NCBI GenBank assembly: GCA_958346935.1
Contig: CATVTM010000104.1
Span: 1 to 5,571, forward strand
Length of the DNA: 5,571 nt
Source of the DNA: an uncultured Collinsella sp.
GTDB taxonomy: Bacteria; Actinomycetota; Coriobacteriia; Coriobacteriales; Coriobacteriaceae
Reading direction: 5' to 3'
This document shows positions 1 through 5,571 of this stretch, piece after piece; the first letter of the stretch is position 1, and each line of letters opens with the position of its first letter. The notes under the pieces are model-generated. The model saw only the letters and a list, made by a program, of their open reading frames with translations. It was not told the origin of the DNA and made no database searches. The position numbers were made by a program, and so were the translations under genes.

Positions 1-15
1 GCGTAGGGAGGAGGA

Positions 16-179
16 CCGCCACGGAATCGGCCCATCTACTACGTTTAGTCCCTTACCCCCAACCATGCCGAAAAGCGCGAAAACAAAACCGCAGGTAGAA
101 CGCCTGCGGTTTTGTTCAAAACGAAGGTATGGTTAGGGGTATCGAGTCAAACGTAGTAGATGGGCCGATTTCGTGGCGG
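16..179. repeat. Long imperfect palindrome, element 1 (ERIC-like size)
   Basis: The two halves are complementary over three blocks. The outer block, 16-46 against 149-179, is 31 positions with one G/T discrepancy (24/171). The middle block, 54-69 against 126-141, is 16 positions with one C/A mismatch (60/135) and one G/T (67/128). The inner block, 82-95 against 103-116, is 14 perfect pairs around a 7-nt loop. Internal loops of about 7 nt per side and 9-12 nt lie between blocks. As RNA this would be one hairpin of about 160 nt. It is gene-free, has no transposase, and shows no convincing flanking target duplication. It is comparable in size to known intergenic palindromes such as ERIC, but I do not recognise the family. 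The palindrome is directly visible; its role as mobile element, RNA or terminator is open. Confidence 0.9.
82..116. terminator. Bidirectional intrinsic terminator at the centre of element 1
   Basis: A perfect 14-bp inverted repeat (82-95 / 103-116) has a GC core, CCGCAGG/CCTGCGG at 89-95 and 103-109, and a 7-nt loop at 96-102. On the plus strand the stem is followed by TTTTGTT (110-116). Because the flank is part of the palindrome, the minus strand reads the same T-rich tail. It could therefore stop transcripts entering from the left and readthrough from the minus-strand kinase-regulator operon. Whether termination is its main role, or a by-product of the larger palindrome, is not clear. Confidence 0.75.
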
Positions 180-269
180 GCGGTTTCGGCTGATCCATTG
201 GGGACGGAGGAAAACGGCTCATTTTGGTCCCGCGAGGCTGGCGGAGACACTCGTGCAGGGCCGCCCGAA
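180..269. other. Spacer between the two palindromes, with weak hairpin
   Basis: No gene is supported here. A short hairpin is possible: GGGAC (201-205) with GTCCC (227-231), and inside it AAAA (211-214) with TTTT (222-225). GGGCGG (178-183) and CCGCCC (261-266) bracket most of the spacer as a 6-bp inverted repeat. Both are short enough to be chance. The stretch is recorded because it lies inside a 453-base gene-free block and might be part of a composite repeat with the two palindromes. Confidence 0.3.
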
Positions 270-423
270 CAAAACTATGCCGGTTTACTACGATGAATCC
301 GAGATTCCTGACCACATCCGCATTTTTGCAAATATCGCAAGTGTTCTACCTGCGGTTTTGTAAGTGCGCAATTTGCCGTGGTCGGAGATATGCGGTTCAT
401 CGTAGTAAACCGGCATAGTTTTG
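270..423. repeat. Long imperfect palindrome, element 2, with 28-bp perfect arms
   Basis: Positions 270-297 and 396-423 are perfect reverse complements over 28 bases. Further in, 304-315 pairs with 378-389 (GACCAC/GTGGTC core at 310-315 and 378-383, with T/G pairs at 306/387 and 309/384). After an 11-nt offset, GCAAAT (328-333) pairs with ATTTGC (371-376) and CGCA (336-339) with TGCG (365-368). The apical part (about 340-364) contains GTTCTACCTGCGGTTTTGT at 343-361, which also occurs, inverted, at the centre of element 1. The arms end in AAAAC/GTTTT, so the whole hairpin could also terminate the minus-strand regulator operon that ends 30 bases away. No coding content and no target duplication are evident. 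Confidence 0.9.
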
Positions 424-453
424 AAATGGCATCAAATTGGCGGCAGCCAGCGG

Positions 454-1083
454 CTAGCCTCGCAGGTAGGCGATGGCGATTTGGGTGCGGTTGCGTAGGC
501 CCATCTTTGCCAGGATCGAGCTGATGTGGTTGCGCACGGTGCCTTCGCCCATATAGGCGGTGGCAGCGATCTCCTTGTTGTCGAGACCGCGGGCGATGAG
601 CTCGGCGACTTCGAACTCGCGGTCGGTCAGGCTGGCGAAGGCTGCGGGCCGGCGGGTCGCGCCCGCCTCGACGCCCGTTCCGTCAAAATCGATGTCCTCG
701 ATCGCCTTGCCCTCGAGTATGCGTTTGCCGTCCATGACCTGCGCCAACGCTGGCGGAATGGCGGCGACATCGGTCTTGATCAGGTAGCCGCGGGCGCCGA
801 GCTTGAGCGCCGACACAATGTACTCGTCATCCGAGAATGTCGTCAGAAACACCACGCGCGCCGAAGGGTCGCGCTCGAGGATCTCGCGTGCCGCCGAAAG
901 TCCGTCACGCCCCGGCATCTGGATGTCGAGCAGCGCGATATCGGGTGCGTGCTCGGCGTAGAGCGCCACCGCATCGTCGCCGTTGGCACCGGTACCCACC
1001 ACTTCGATCTGCGGCTGGGCGCCCAGGATAATCTTGAGCGAATCGACCACCAAGCGGTCGTCGTCGACAACTATGAGCCTCAT
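454..1083 (-). CDS. NarL/LuxR-family response regulator
   Basis: This is a 209-residue two-domain transcription regulator, a normal length for the NarL/FixJ family. The receiver domain (about 1-120) has the acidic pocket in VVDDD (5-9), the phosphoacceptor Asp53 in LLDIQMPGRDG, Thr81/Thr82 in LTTF, and Lys103 in LIKTD. A linker (about 125-148) leads to a LuxR-type helix-turn-helix (about 150-207) with the family pattern LTDREFEVAELIARG, NKEIA and GTVRNHISSILAKM. It is the second gene of the operon. Its ATG overlaps the kinase TGA as ATGA, and AAGGAG sits 10 bases upstream, so translation is probably coupled. The cognate kinase should phosphorylate Asp53, promoting dimerisation and DNA binding. 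The probable target is the adjacent divergent exporter operon (inference). All key residues are present. The 3' end is followed by palindrome element 2. Confidence 0.95.
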   Translation of the reverse strand: MRLIVVDDDRLVVDSLKIILGAQPQIEVVGTGANGDDAVALYAEHAPDIALLDIQMPGRDGLSAAREILERDPSARVVFLTTFSDDEYIVSALKLGARGYLIKTDVAAIPPALAQVMDGKRILEGKAIEDIDFDGTGVEAGATRRPAAFASLTDREFEVAELIARGLDNKEIAATAYMGEGTVRNHISSILAKMGLRNRTQIAIAYLRG

Positions 1084-1099
1084 CGGGCGTCATCTCCTT
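1080..1099 (-). promoter_or_regulatory. Shine-Dalgarno and ATGA stop-start overlap coupling kinase to regulator
   Basis: Read on the minus strand, AAGGAG (complement of 1094-1099) lies inside the kinase reading frame, 10 bases before the regulator ATG at 1083. The kinase stop TGA shares bases with that ATG. Another ATG at 1093 is out of frame with the regulator and opens no recognisable protein, so 1083 is preferred. Confidence 0.8.
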
Positions 1100-2225
1100 G
1101 CTGTTTGGGGACGGTGGCAAACACGCGCCAGCCGGGGGCGCCGGCGCGCAGGCCGGCGGTGAAGGTTCCGCCAAGCGCCTCGACGCGCTCGCGCATGGAG
1201 GCGAGCCCCATGCCTTCTATGACGTTGCTGCTGCTCGCCGGGGTCGCGTCCGCGCCATCATCGGTAACGATGAGCTGGTAAAACGACGGATGCTCCATGC
1301 ACCGCACGGTAATGGTTTTGGCATGGGCGTGGCGCACGGCGTTGGAAAGCGCCTCGCGCAGCACCGCCGCAAAGCAGTTGGCGACGTTGGCGGGCGCATG
1401 CTCGGCCAAAACCTCAAGCTCAATCTGCGGACCGCTGTCCGAGCGTGCGCCTTCAACGATGCGCTCGAGCTGCACGGAGAGGTCAGTCGCATTGTCGTTG
1501 AGCGCGTGGACGCTGGCGCGCACGAGCTGGAGCGCCTCGTCAACCGTGCGTTTGACGTCGGCGAAATCGGCGGCGACGTCGGGCTCATCGGCATGGACCA
1601 CGCGCAAGGCCTCGGCTTGAAGCGAAGCGCGCGTGAGCTGGTGGCCCACGTTATCGTGGATTTCGCGCGCGATGCGGGCGCGTTCGGCGAGCGTCGCGAG
1701 CTCGACTTCGTAGTCCTGGCGGTCGGCGAGGTCGCGGTTGCGTGCCTCGAGTGCCAGGGCGCGTTCTTGCAGCTTGTCGCGGGTGCGACGCATGCGTTCC
1801 TGTTCGCGCTCCAGCTGCGCGGTGCGCAGCGACAGCAACGTGGCGGCGACCGAAAGGATGGCGGTTAGCAGCAGCGTTCGGGTGGTGAGCACGCCGCCAC
1901 GAAGGTCCGCGACAAGCGCGCAGACGAACACGGCGCCAATCGCCAGCGCGGGCCAGATTCGTTCACGGCGCACGCGTCGCACGATGTCATAGAAGGCAAG
2001 GGGTGCGAACGGCATAAATGACGGCACGAAGATGGCCGCGATGATGTAGGCGTAGCTCGCGGCCTCGCTCGCGCGATGGGCGTGTTCTTCTCGTGCGACT
2101 TCCGACGCCGAGGTGGCAATAACGCCAAGGCAAAACGCCGCGACCAGGCGAGCGTCCACAGCAAGACCCACGGCGGCCGCAATACAGCACGCCAGCACGA
2201 TCGATTTGTCGAAAAGCCTGTTCAT
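1080..2225 (-). CDS. DesK/LiaS-type sensor histidine kinase (HisKA_3), five-TM sensor
   Basis: This 381-residue membrane kinase has about five hydrophobic segments at its N terminus (roughly 8-23, 27-41, 56-78, 92-107, 117-133). There is no sizeable extracytoplasmic domain, so it probably senses within the membrane or through a partner. A charged coiled coil (about 134-180, rich in Arg/Glu) leads to the HisKA_3 motif AREIHDNVGHQLT, with phosphoacceptor His190. The HATPase_c domain (about 280-374) has the N box REALSNAVRHA (Asn295), a G1 region TDDGAD (321-326) and a G2 region GMGLASMRERVEALGG (338-353). The usual second glycine of G1 (DxGxG) is Asp326. The gene opens the minus-strand operon and overlaps the regulator by four bases. 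The ATG at 2225 is chosen because a -10-like TACAAT lies six bases before it and no Shine-Dalgarno is visible, which suggests a leaderless mRNA. The set resembles LnrJ of Bacillus. Confidence 0.93.
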   Translation of the reverse strand: MNRLFDKSIVLACCIAAAVGLAVDARLVAAFCLGVIATSASEVAREEHAHRASEAASYAYIIAAIFVPSFMPFAPLAFYDIVRRVRRERIWPALAIGAVFVCALVADLRGGVLTTRTLLLTAILSVAATLLSLRTAQLEREQERMRRTRDKLQERALALEARNRDLADRQDYEVELATLAERARIAREIHDNVGHQLTRASLQAEALRVVHADEPDVAADFADVKRTVDEALQLVRASVHALNDNATDLSVQLERIVEGARSDSGPQIELEVLAEHAPANVANCFAAVLREALSNAVRHAHAKTITVRCMEHPSFYQLIVTDDGADATPASSSNVIEGMGLASMRERVEALGGTFTAGLRAGAPGWRVFATVPKQQGDDAR

Positions 2226-2231
2226 ACGGGT

Positions 2232-2237
2232 ATTGTA
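2232..2237 (-). promoter_or_regulatory. Candidate -10 box for the kinase-regulator operon (leaderless start)
   Basis: The minus strand reads TACAAT (one mismatch to TATAAT), then six bases, then the kinase ATG. A start site 7 bases after the hexamer would fall on the A of the ATG (2225). No good -35 is seen: the sequence at 16-18 bp spacing is C-rich around 2254-2261. No extended -10 TG is present. An activator might therefore be needed, or the promoter is weak. Confidence 0.5.
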
Positions 2238-2311
2238 CGCGAAGCCGCGCGTGGTGGAGGGGCTGCCTGCGCAACCGTGACATTCCTCCCGTGCGGCAAA
2301 GCGGCGTCAAT

Positions 2312-2325
2312 CGCTCGCGCGAGCG
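2312..2325. promoter_or_regulatory. Perfect 14-bp palindrome, candidate operator in the divergent region
   Basis: CGCTCGCGCGAGCG is its own reverse complement and lies between the two divergent operons, 87 bases from the kinase start and 110 from the ATPase start. NarL-type regulators usually bind short inverted repeats, so this is a candidate site for the neighbouring regulator. A competing hairpin pairs 2319-2322 with 2346-2349 and GGGGG (2325-2329) with CCCCC (2341-2345). GC-rich palindromes arise easily by chance here, so the functional call is weak. Confidence 0.35.
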
Positions 2326-2387
2326 GGGGTTTCGCCTCCGCCCCCTCGCACTCGTGACAAAGCTCACTGGCGCGCGTCGGCGGCTCC

Positions 2388-2427
2388 TGCGATGATGCAA
2401 TCGTACCGGGCCGCAATCAACGGAAGG
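2388..2427 (+). promoter_or_regulatory. Weak extended -10 candidate and Shine-Dalgarno for the exporter operon
   Basis: TGC followed by GATGAT (2388-2396) matches an extended -10 (TGN plus 4 of 6 TATAAT positions), and TGCAAT at 2395-2400 is an alternative. There is no -35 at normal spacing. The Shine-Dalgarno GGAAGG (2422-2427) is clear, eight bases before the ATG at 2436. The ribosome site is well supported; the promoter is tentative. Confidence 0.4.
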
Positions 2428-2435
2428 GCCACCTC

Positions 2436-3374
2436 ATGACAGACATCGTCCACGTCGAAAACCTCGTCAAGCGCTACGACGATCTTATCGCGCTCGACCA
2501 CTTTAACCTGAGCATCGCCCCCGGCGAGATCTTTGGCCTGCTGGGCCCCAACGGCTCGGGCAAGACCACGTCCATCAACTGTATTCTGCAGCTGCTCGCC
2601 TACGACAAGGGCACCATCGAGCTGTTCGGCGAGCCCATGACGCCCGCCCGCTACGACCTCAAGCGCCGCATCGGCGTGGTGCCGCAACAGGTGGCGGTGT
2701 TCGACGAGCTCACCGTGCGCGAGAACATCGACTATTTCTGCAGTCTCTACGTCAACGACCGCAAACGCCGCCGCGCGCTGGTGGACGAGGCGATTGACTT
2801 TGTCGGCCTGGGCGACTTTACCAAGTTTCGCCCCGGCAAGCTCTCGGGCGGCCTGGCGCGTCGCCTCAACATCGCCTGCGGCATTGCGCACAAGCCCGAG
2901 CTCATCTTCTTTGACGAGCCCACGGTGGCGGTCGACCCACAGAGCCGCAATGCCATCCTGGAGGGCATCTGCCGCCTGCGCGACGAGGGCGCCACGGTGG
3001 TGTATACCAGCCATTATATGGAGGAAGTCGAGCAGATCTGCAGCCGCATCATGATCATGGACGGTGGTCGCGTGCTGGCGCAGGGCACCAACGACGAGCT
3101 CAAGCGCATGATTCAGATGGGCGAGAAGATCGTGATCGAGGTCAGCGAGGTGCCGAGCGCGGCGCTCGGTGCCGTCGCGAGCCTGCCGCATGTCCTGGAC
3201 CTGTCGGCGACGGCGGGCCAGCTCACGTTTTCGTGCGAGGCGAGCCCGCATAACCTGACGGACATCCTCGACACGCTGCGCGCTGCCGACGTTGCGCTCG
3301 GCCGCGTGTGGAGCGAGCCACCGACCCTCAACGACGTGTTCCTCGAGATCACCGGCCGCGAGCTGCGCGACTAG
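2436..3374 (+). CDS. ABC-2 exporter ATP-binding protein (LnrL/DrrA-like)
   Basis: This 312-residue ATPase should sit on the cytoplasmic face and power the two permeases encoded next. Visible motifs in order are Walker A GPNGSGKTT (37-45, Lys43), the Q-loop in VVPQQ (Gln84), ABC signature LSGGL (136-140) followed by ARRLNIACGIAH, Walker B LIFFDEP (156-162, catalytic Glu161), D-loop VDPQSRN (166-172) and the H-loop His193 in TSHYMEE. Residues from about 225 form the C-terminal extension common in drug and antibiotic exporters of this class. The length matches LnrL and DrrA proteins. The start is supported by GGAAGG eight bases upstream. The gene is first in its operon, nine bases before permease 1, and divergent from a kinase-regulator pair. 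Known relatives with this gene set export membrane-active antibiotics or lipids; the substrate here is unknown. Signature residue 140 is Leu where relatives often have Met or Gln. Confidence 0.96.
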   Translation: MTDIVHVENLVKRYDDLIALDHFNLSIAPGEIFGLLGPNGSGKTTSINCILQLLAYDKGTIELFGEPMTPARYDLKRRIGVVPQQVAVFDELTVRENIDYFCSLYVNDRKRRRALVDEAIDFVGLGDFTKFRPGKLSGGLARRLNIACGIAHKPELIFFDEPTVAVDPQSRNAILEGICRLRDEGATVVYTSHYMEEVEQICSRIMIMDGGRVLAQGTNDELKRMIQMGEKIVIEVSEVPSAALGAVASLPHVLDLSATAGQLTFSCEASPHNLTDILDTLRAADVALGRVWSEPPTLNDVFLEITGRELRD

Positions 3375-3383
3375 GGGGCGGCC

Positions 3384-4571
3384 ATGTTCAACACCATTAT
3401 CATTACGGTCAAGACGCTGCTGCGCCGGCCGAGCACGTGGGTTTGGGGCGCTCTCTTTCCCATCGCGCTTTCCACGATGTTCATGTTTATGTTTGCGAAT
3501 CTGAGCTCCGACGGCACGGTCGACCCGGTGCCGGTTGCCGTCATAGCGGACGAGGCCTGGGACGCCTCGACCTTTAAGGACGTGGCGACGTCGCTTGCCA
3601 AGGAGAGCGACGATCAGCTGCTCGAGATTCACGAGTGCGACGACGCAGCCGATGCGAACCGTGCGCTTAAGGCCGGCGAGGTCGCGGGCATCTATACGGT
3701 CGACGACGCGGGCGCACCCAAGCTCACGTTGCTGTCGAGCTACGACAGCTCGCGTGCGTCGTCGGTGCTCACCGACCGCAGCATTTTGGAGACGGTGGCA
3801 AGCTCGTATACACAAAATGCCGAGCTCATGTCCCAGATTGCCCAGGACAACCCGGCGGCGCTCGCCGACCCGGAGGCGGTTGCGCGCGCCCTGTCGCTCG
3901 AGGGCAGTACCCGCCGCGTAAGCCTGACACGCACCACACCCGATGGCACGGTCATCTACTATTACGCGCTCTTTGGCCTGGTCGCGATGATGTCTGCCGA
4001 GTTTGCCGCCTTGAGCGTCGTCGATCTGCAGCCCAATCTGTCGGGCCTTGGCGCGCGTCGCTGCGTGGGCAGCCTTTCCAAGACGGCGTCGCTGGCCGGC
4101 ATCTTTGTCGGCTCGTGGCTGGTTTCCTTCGCCTCGATGGCGATCGCAATCGGCTACGTGCGCCTGGTCGTGGGCGTCGACTTTGGCGGGCGCGAGGGGC
4201 TGTGTCTGGTGGGCGGCGCCGCTTCCGCGCTTGCCGCCACGGGCCTGGGGCTCTTTGTGGGCACACTTCCCGTTAAGGGCGGCAAGGCGTCCAAGTCCGG
4301 CATCCTCACGGGCTTTGCTACCACGTGCGCCCTGTTCGCCGGCCTCTACGGCGAGCCGGCGATGGCGCTTGCCGACGACGTCGCCCGCGCCTGCCCGGCC
4401 GAGTGCTGGTTCAACCCCGTCAAGCTCATCTGCGACATGTTCAACCGCCTGTATTTCTTTGAGGACCTGGGGCCCTTCGCTGTTCGCGCGGGCGCGCTCG
4501 TCCTGATGGCCCTGGTGTTTGTCGCCGCCGCTACGCTGATCTTTGGAAGGAGTCGCTATGAGCACCTTTAA
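3384..4571 (+). CDS. ABC-2 family permease, first of two (LnrM-like)
   Basis: This 395-residue integral membrane protein has the ABC2_membrane_3 / YhgE-like topology. TM1 (about 17-39) is followed by a large extracytoplasmic domain (about 40-188) and then five TM segments (about 190-213, 235-258, 272-296, 305-325, 368-388). The external domain begins with the family-typical VPVAVIADEA and contains an acidic, alanine-rich stretch. The short basic N terminus (IIITVKTLLRRPS) should face the cytoplasm and contact the ATPase. The Shine-Dalgarno AGGGGG (3373-3378) overlaps the ATPase stop codon and lies five bases before the ATG. The 3' end overlaps permease 2 by 14 bases. It presumably pairs with the next gene to form a heterodimeric exporter channel. 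Family assignment is firm; the LnrM analogy rests on gene order and topology, and the substrate is not deducible. Confidence 0.93.
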   Translation: MFNTIIITVKTLLRRPSTWVWGALFPIALSTMFMFMFANLSSDGTVDPVPVAVIADEAWDASTFKDVATSLAKESDDQLLEIHECDDAADANRALKAGEVAGIYTVDDAGAPKLTLLSSYDSSRASSVLTDRSILETVASSYTQNAELMSQIAQDNPAALADPEAVARALSLEGSTRRVSLTRTTPDGTVIYYYALFGLVAMMSAEFAALSVVDLQPNLSGLGARRCVGSLSKTASLAGIFVGSWLVSFASMAIAIGYVRLVVGVDFGGREGLCLVGGAASALAATGLGLFVGTLPVKGGKASKSGILTGFATTCALFAGLYGEPAMALADDVARACPAECWFNPVKLICDMFNRLYFFEDLGPFAVRAGALVLMALVFVAAATLIFGRSRYEHL

Positions 4572-5571
4572 GACCGCGCTTCGCATGGCGCTGGCGCACC
4601 CGTTCTACCTGCTCATCTATACGGTGTTCATCTCGCTCATGGGCGTATTCATCGCGGCATCGGTGAGCTGGAACTCGTCGCAGCTCACCGAGTACAAGCC
4701 CTACGATGCCAACGTGATCGTGGTCGACCGCGACGACAGCGACCTTTCGCGTGCGCTTACCAAGCATCTGGGTTCGCGTTTTGAGCTGGTCACGGGCATC
4801 GGCGACGATACGTACGACCTTGCGGACGCGCTCTCCAAGAGCAACAGCGCCAAGGGCAGCGCCGACTGCGTGTTCTTTATCCCGGAGGAGTTTGAGGACG
4901 ACCTCGTTGCGGCTGCCCGCGCGGGGGAGGCCCTGCCCAAGCTCGACGTGACCTACGGTTCCGGCACCATGGCGGCGGCGCTTTCGTCTGCCGAGGCCTC
5001 GCGCTGGATCTCGCTCGCGGGCGCTGCGGCGGCGCTTGAGCCCGCTGCTTCTAACGGCGACGTTGCCAAGGCCGCCGAGCATGCCGCTGCAAAGCGCGCG
5101 GAGGTCCAGATCGAGCAGGTCAAGGTCGACTCGACTGCCGCCGCCACGCTCGAGTCGTACTTTAACTTTGGCGCGTACGCGATCATCTCGTCGGTCATCG
5201 TGTCGGTGGGACTGGTGTTCTCGGGCATGAACGAGCCCGAGCGTGTGCGCCGCATGGAGGCCGGCCCGGTCTCCGAGCGCCAGCGCTCGCTTGCCGTGTT
5301 CGCGGCTGCTGCAGTGCTCACCGTCTGCATCTGGTTTGTGTCGAGCATGATGGGCGTCGTGGGCTTTGCCGGCGCGGTTGCCGAGGTCGGCGTGGGTCGT
5401 GTGTGCCTGGCGCTGGCGGCGACGTTTGCCCTGGCGTGCACGCCTCTGGCCGTTGGCTTTGCGCTGTCGAGCCTGGGTGCGCGCGAGGAGCTGCTTAACG
5501 GTGTGGGCAACCTGCTCGGCATGCTCATGACGTTTTTGGGCGGCGCTTGGATGCCGCTGTCGCTGATGGGC
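4558..5571 (+). CDS. ABC-2 family permease, second of two (LnrN-like), 3' truncated by window
   Basis: An open frame starts at ATG 4558 and is still open at the window end: 338 codons with no stop. The product starts MSTFKTALRMALAHPFYLL. TM1 is about 16-36, followed by an extracytoplasmic domain of about 165 residues (37-202) with PYDANVIVVDRDDSD near its start and an alanine-rich helical stretch (about 138-200). Then come TM segments at about 203-223, 244-266, 281-303 and 314-336. Compared with permease 1, a final TM segment and short tail, probably 40-60 residues, should lie beyond the edge. AAGGAG (4547-4552) is five bases before the ATG, inside the permease 1 gene. The 14-base overlap suggests coupled translation and equal amounts of the two permeases. 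Gene and topology are clear; function is inferred from family and neighbours. Confidence 0.93.
   Translation, partial: MSTFKTALRMALAHPFYLLIYTVFISLMGVFIAASVSWNSSQLTEYKPYDANVIVVDRDDSDLSRALTKHLGSRFELVTGIGDDTYDLADALSKSNSAKGSADCVFFIPEEFEDDLVAAARAGEALPKLDVTYGSGTMAAALSSAEASRWISLAGAAAALEPAASNGDVAKAAEHAAAKRAEVQIEQVKVDSTAAATLESYFNFGAYAIISSVIVSVGLVFSGMNEPERVRRMEAGPVSERQRSLAVFAAAAVLTVCIWFVSSMMGVVGFAGAVAEVGVGRVCLALAATFALACTPLAVGFALSSLGAREELLNGVGNLLGMLMTFLGGAWMPLSLMG

Noticed and set aside
133..418. Three short open frames (60-67 codons) over the palindromes
   Set aside because: They run through inverted-repeat arms, overlap each other, lack ribosome sites and give unremarkable peptides.
16..423. Insertion sequence or CRISPR array in the first 450 bases
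   Set aside because: There is no transposase frame, no convincing target duplication, and no regularly spaced direct repeats; the repeats are inverted pairs within each element.
526..1281. 251-codon plus-strand open frame across the regulator-kinase junction
   Set aside because: It spans two real genes in antisense, has low-complexity composition and no recognisable motif.
1098..1868. 256-codon plus-strand open frame antisense to the kinase
   Set aside because: It is antisense to conserved kinase domains, and its composition is as expected for a codon-bias shadow.
2354..2367. CRP-like site GTGA-N6-TCAC
   Set aside because: It matches the core of an enterobacterial CRP site, but nothing else suggests CRP control in this kind of organism. 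It is kept only as a possible inverted repeat for another regulator.
2364..4586. 740-codon open frame on the minus strand, antisense to the ATPase and permease 1
   Set aside because: It is a shadow of high-GC third positions on the plus strand. The translation is rich in Arg, Ala, His, Asp and Gly with no domain. The plus-strand genes have full motif sets and ribosome sites.
4531..5528. Minus-strand open frames of 183 and 191 codons opposite permease 2
   Set aside because: The plus-strand frame encodes a clear six-TM-type ABC-2 permease with a strong ribosome site. The antisense products are Arg/Ser/Ala-rich without domains.

Overview
The window is high-GC bacterial DNA with coding regions strongly biased to G/C in third codon positions. 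Its proteins look like those of gut Coriobacteriia; Collinsella or a close relative is my best guess. That rests on recalled protein style and codon use, not on a marker gene. No rRNA, tRNA, CRISPR array, transposase or phage gene is visible.

Layout. Positions 1-453 hold no credible gene but are highly structured: two long imperfect palindromes (16-179 and 270-423) lie in tandem, separated by about 90 bases. Their arms differ in sequence, yet both carry the same 19-nt core near the centre, in opposite orientations, and both carry TACTACG/CGTAGTA within the arms. The centre of the first is also a good bidirectional intrinsic terminator. Positions 454-2225 on the minus strand hold a two-component operon: a five-TM, DesK-type sensor histidine kinase followed by a NarL/LuxR-type response regulator, joined by an ATGA overlap. 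Positions 2226-2435 form a divergent control region. Positions 2436-5571 on the plus strand hold an ABC exporter operon: an ATPase and two ABC-2 family permeases, the second cut off by the window edge.

How they work together. HisKA_3 kinase, NarL-type regulator, ATPase and two ABC-2 permeases is the gene set of the Bacillus LnrJKLMN (formerly YfiJKLMN) linearmycin-resistance system. Here the regulatory pair is divergent from the transporter rather than in one operon. The likely model is that the kinase senses an envelope-active compound or membrane stress, the regulator binds in the divergent region, and the exporter is induced. The substrate cannot be read from the sequence.

The least explained part is the pair of palindromes downstream of the regulator gene. 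They resemble ERIC-type intergenic palindromes in size and form, but the combination of a conserved core with divergent, self-complementary arms is better explained by a conserved structure than by simple copying.
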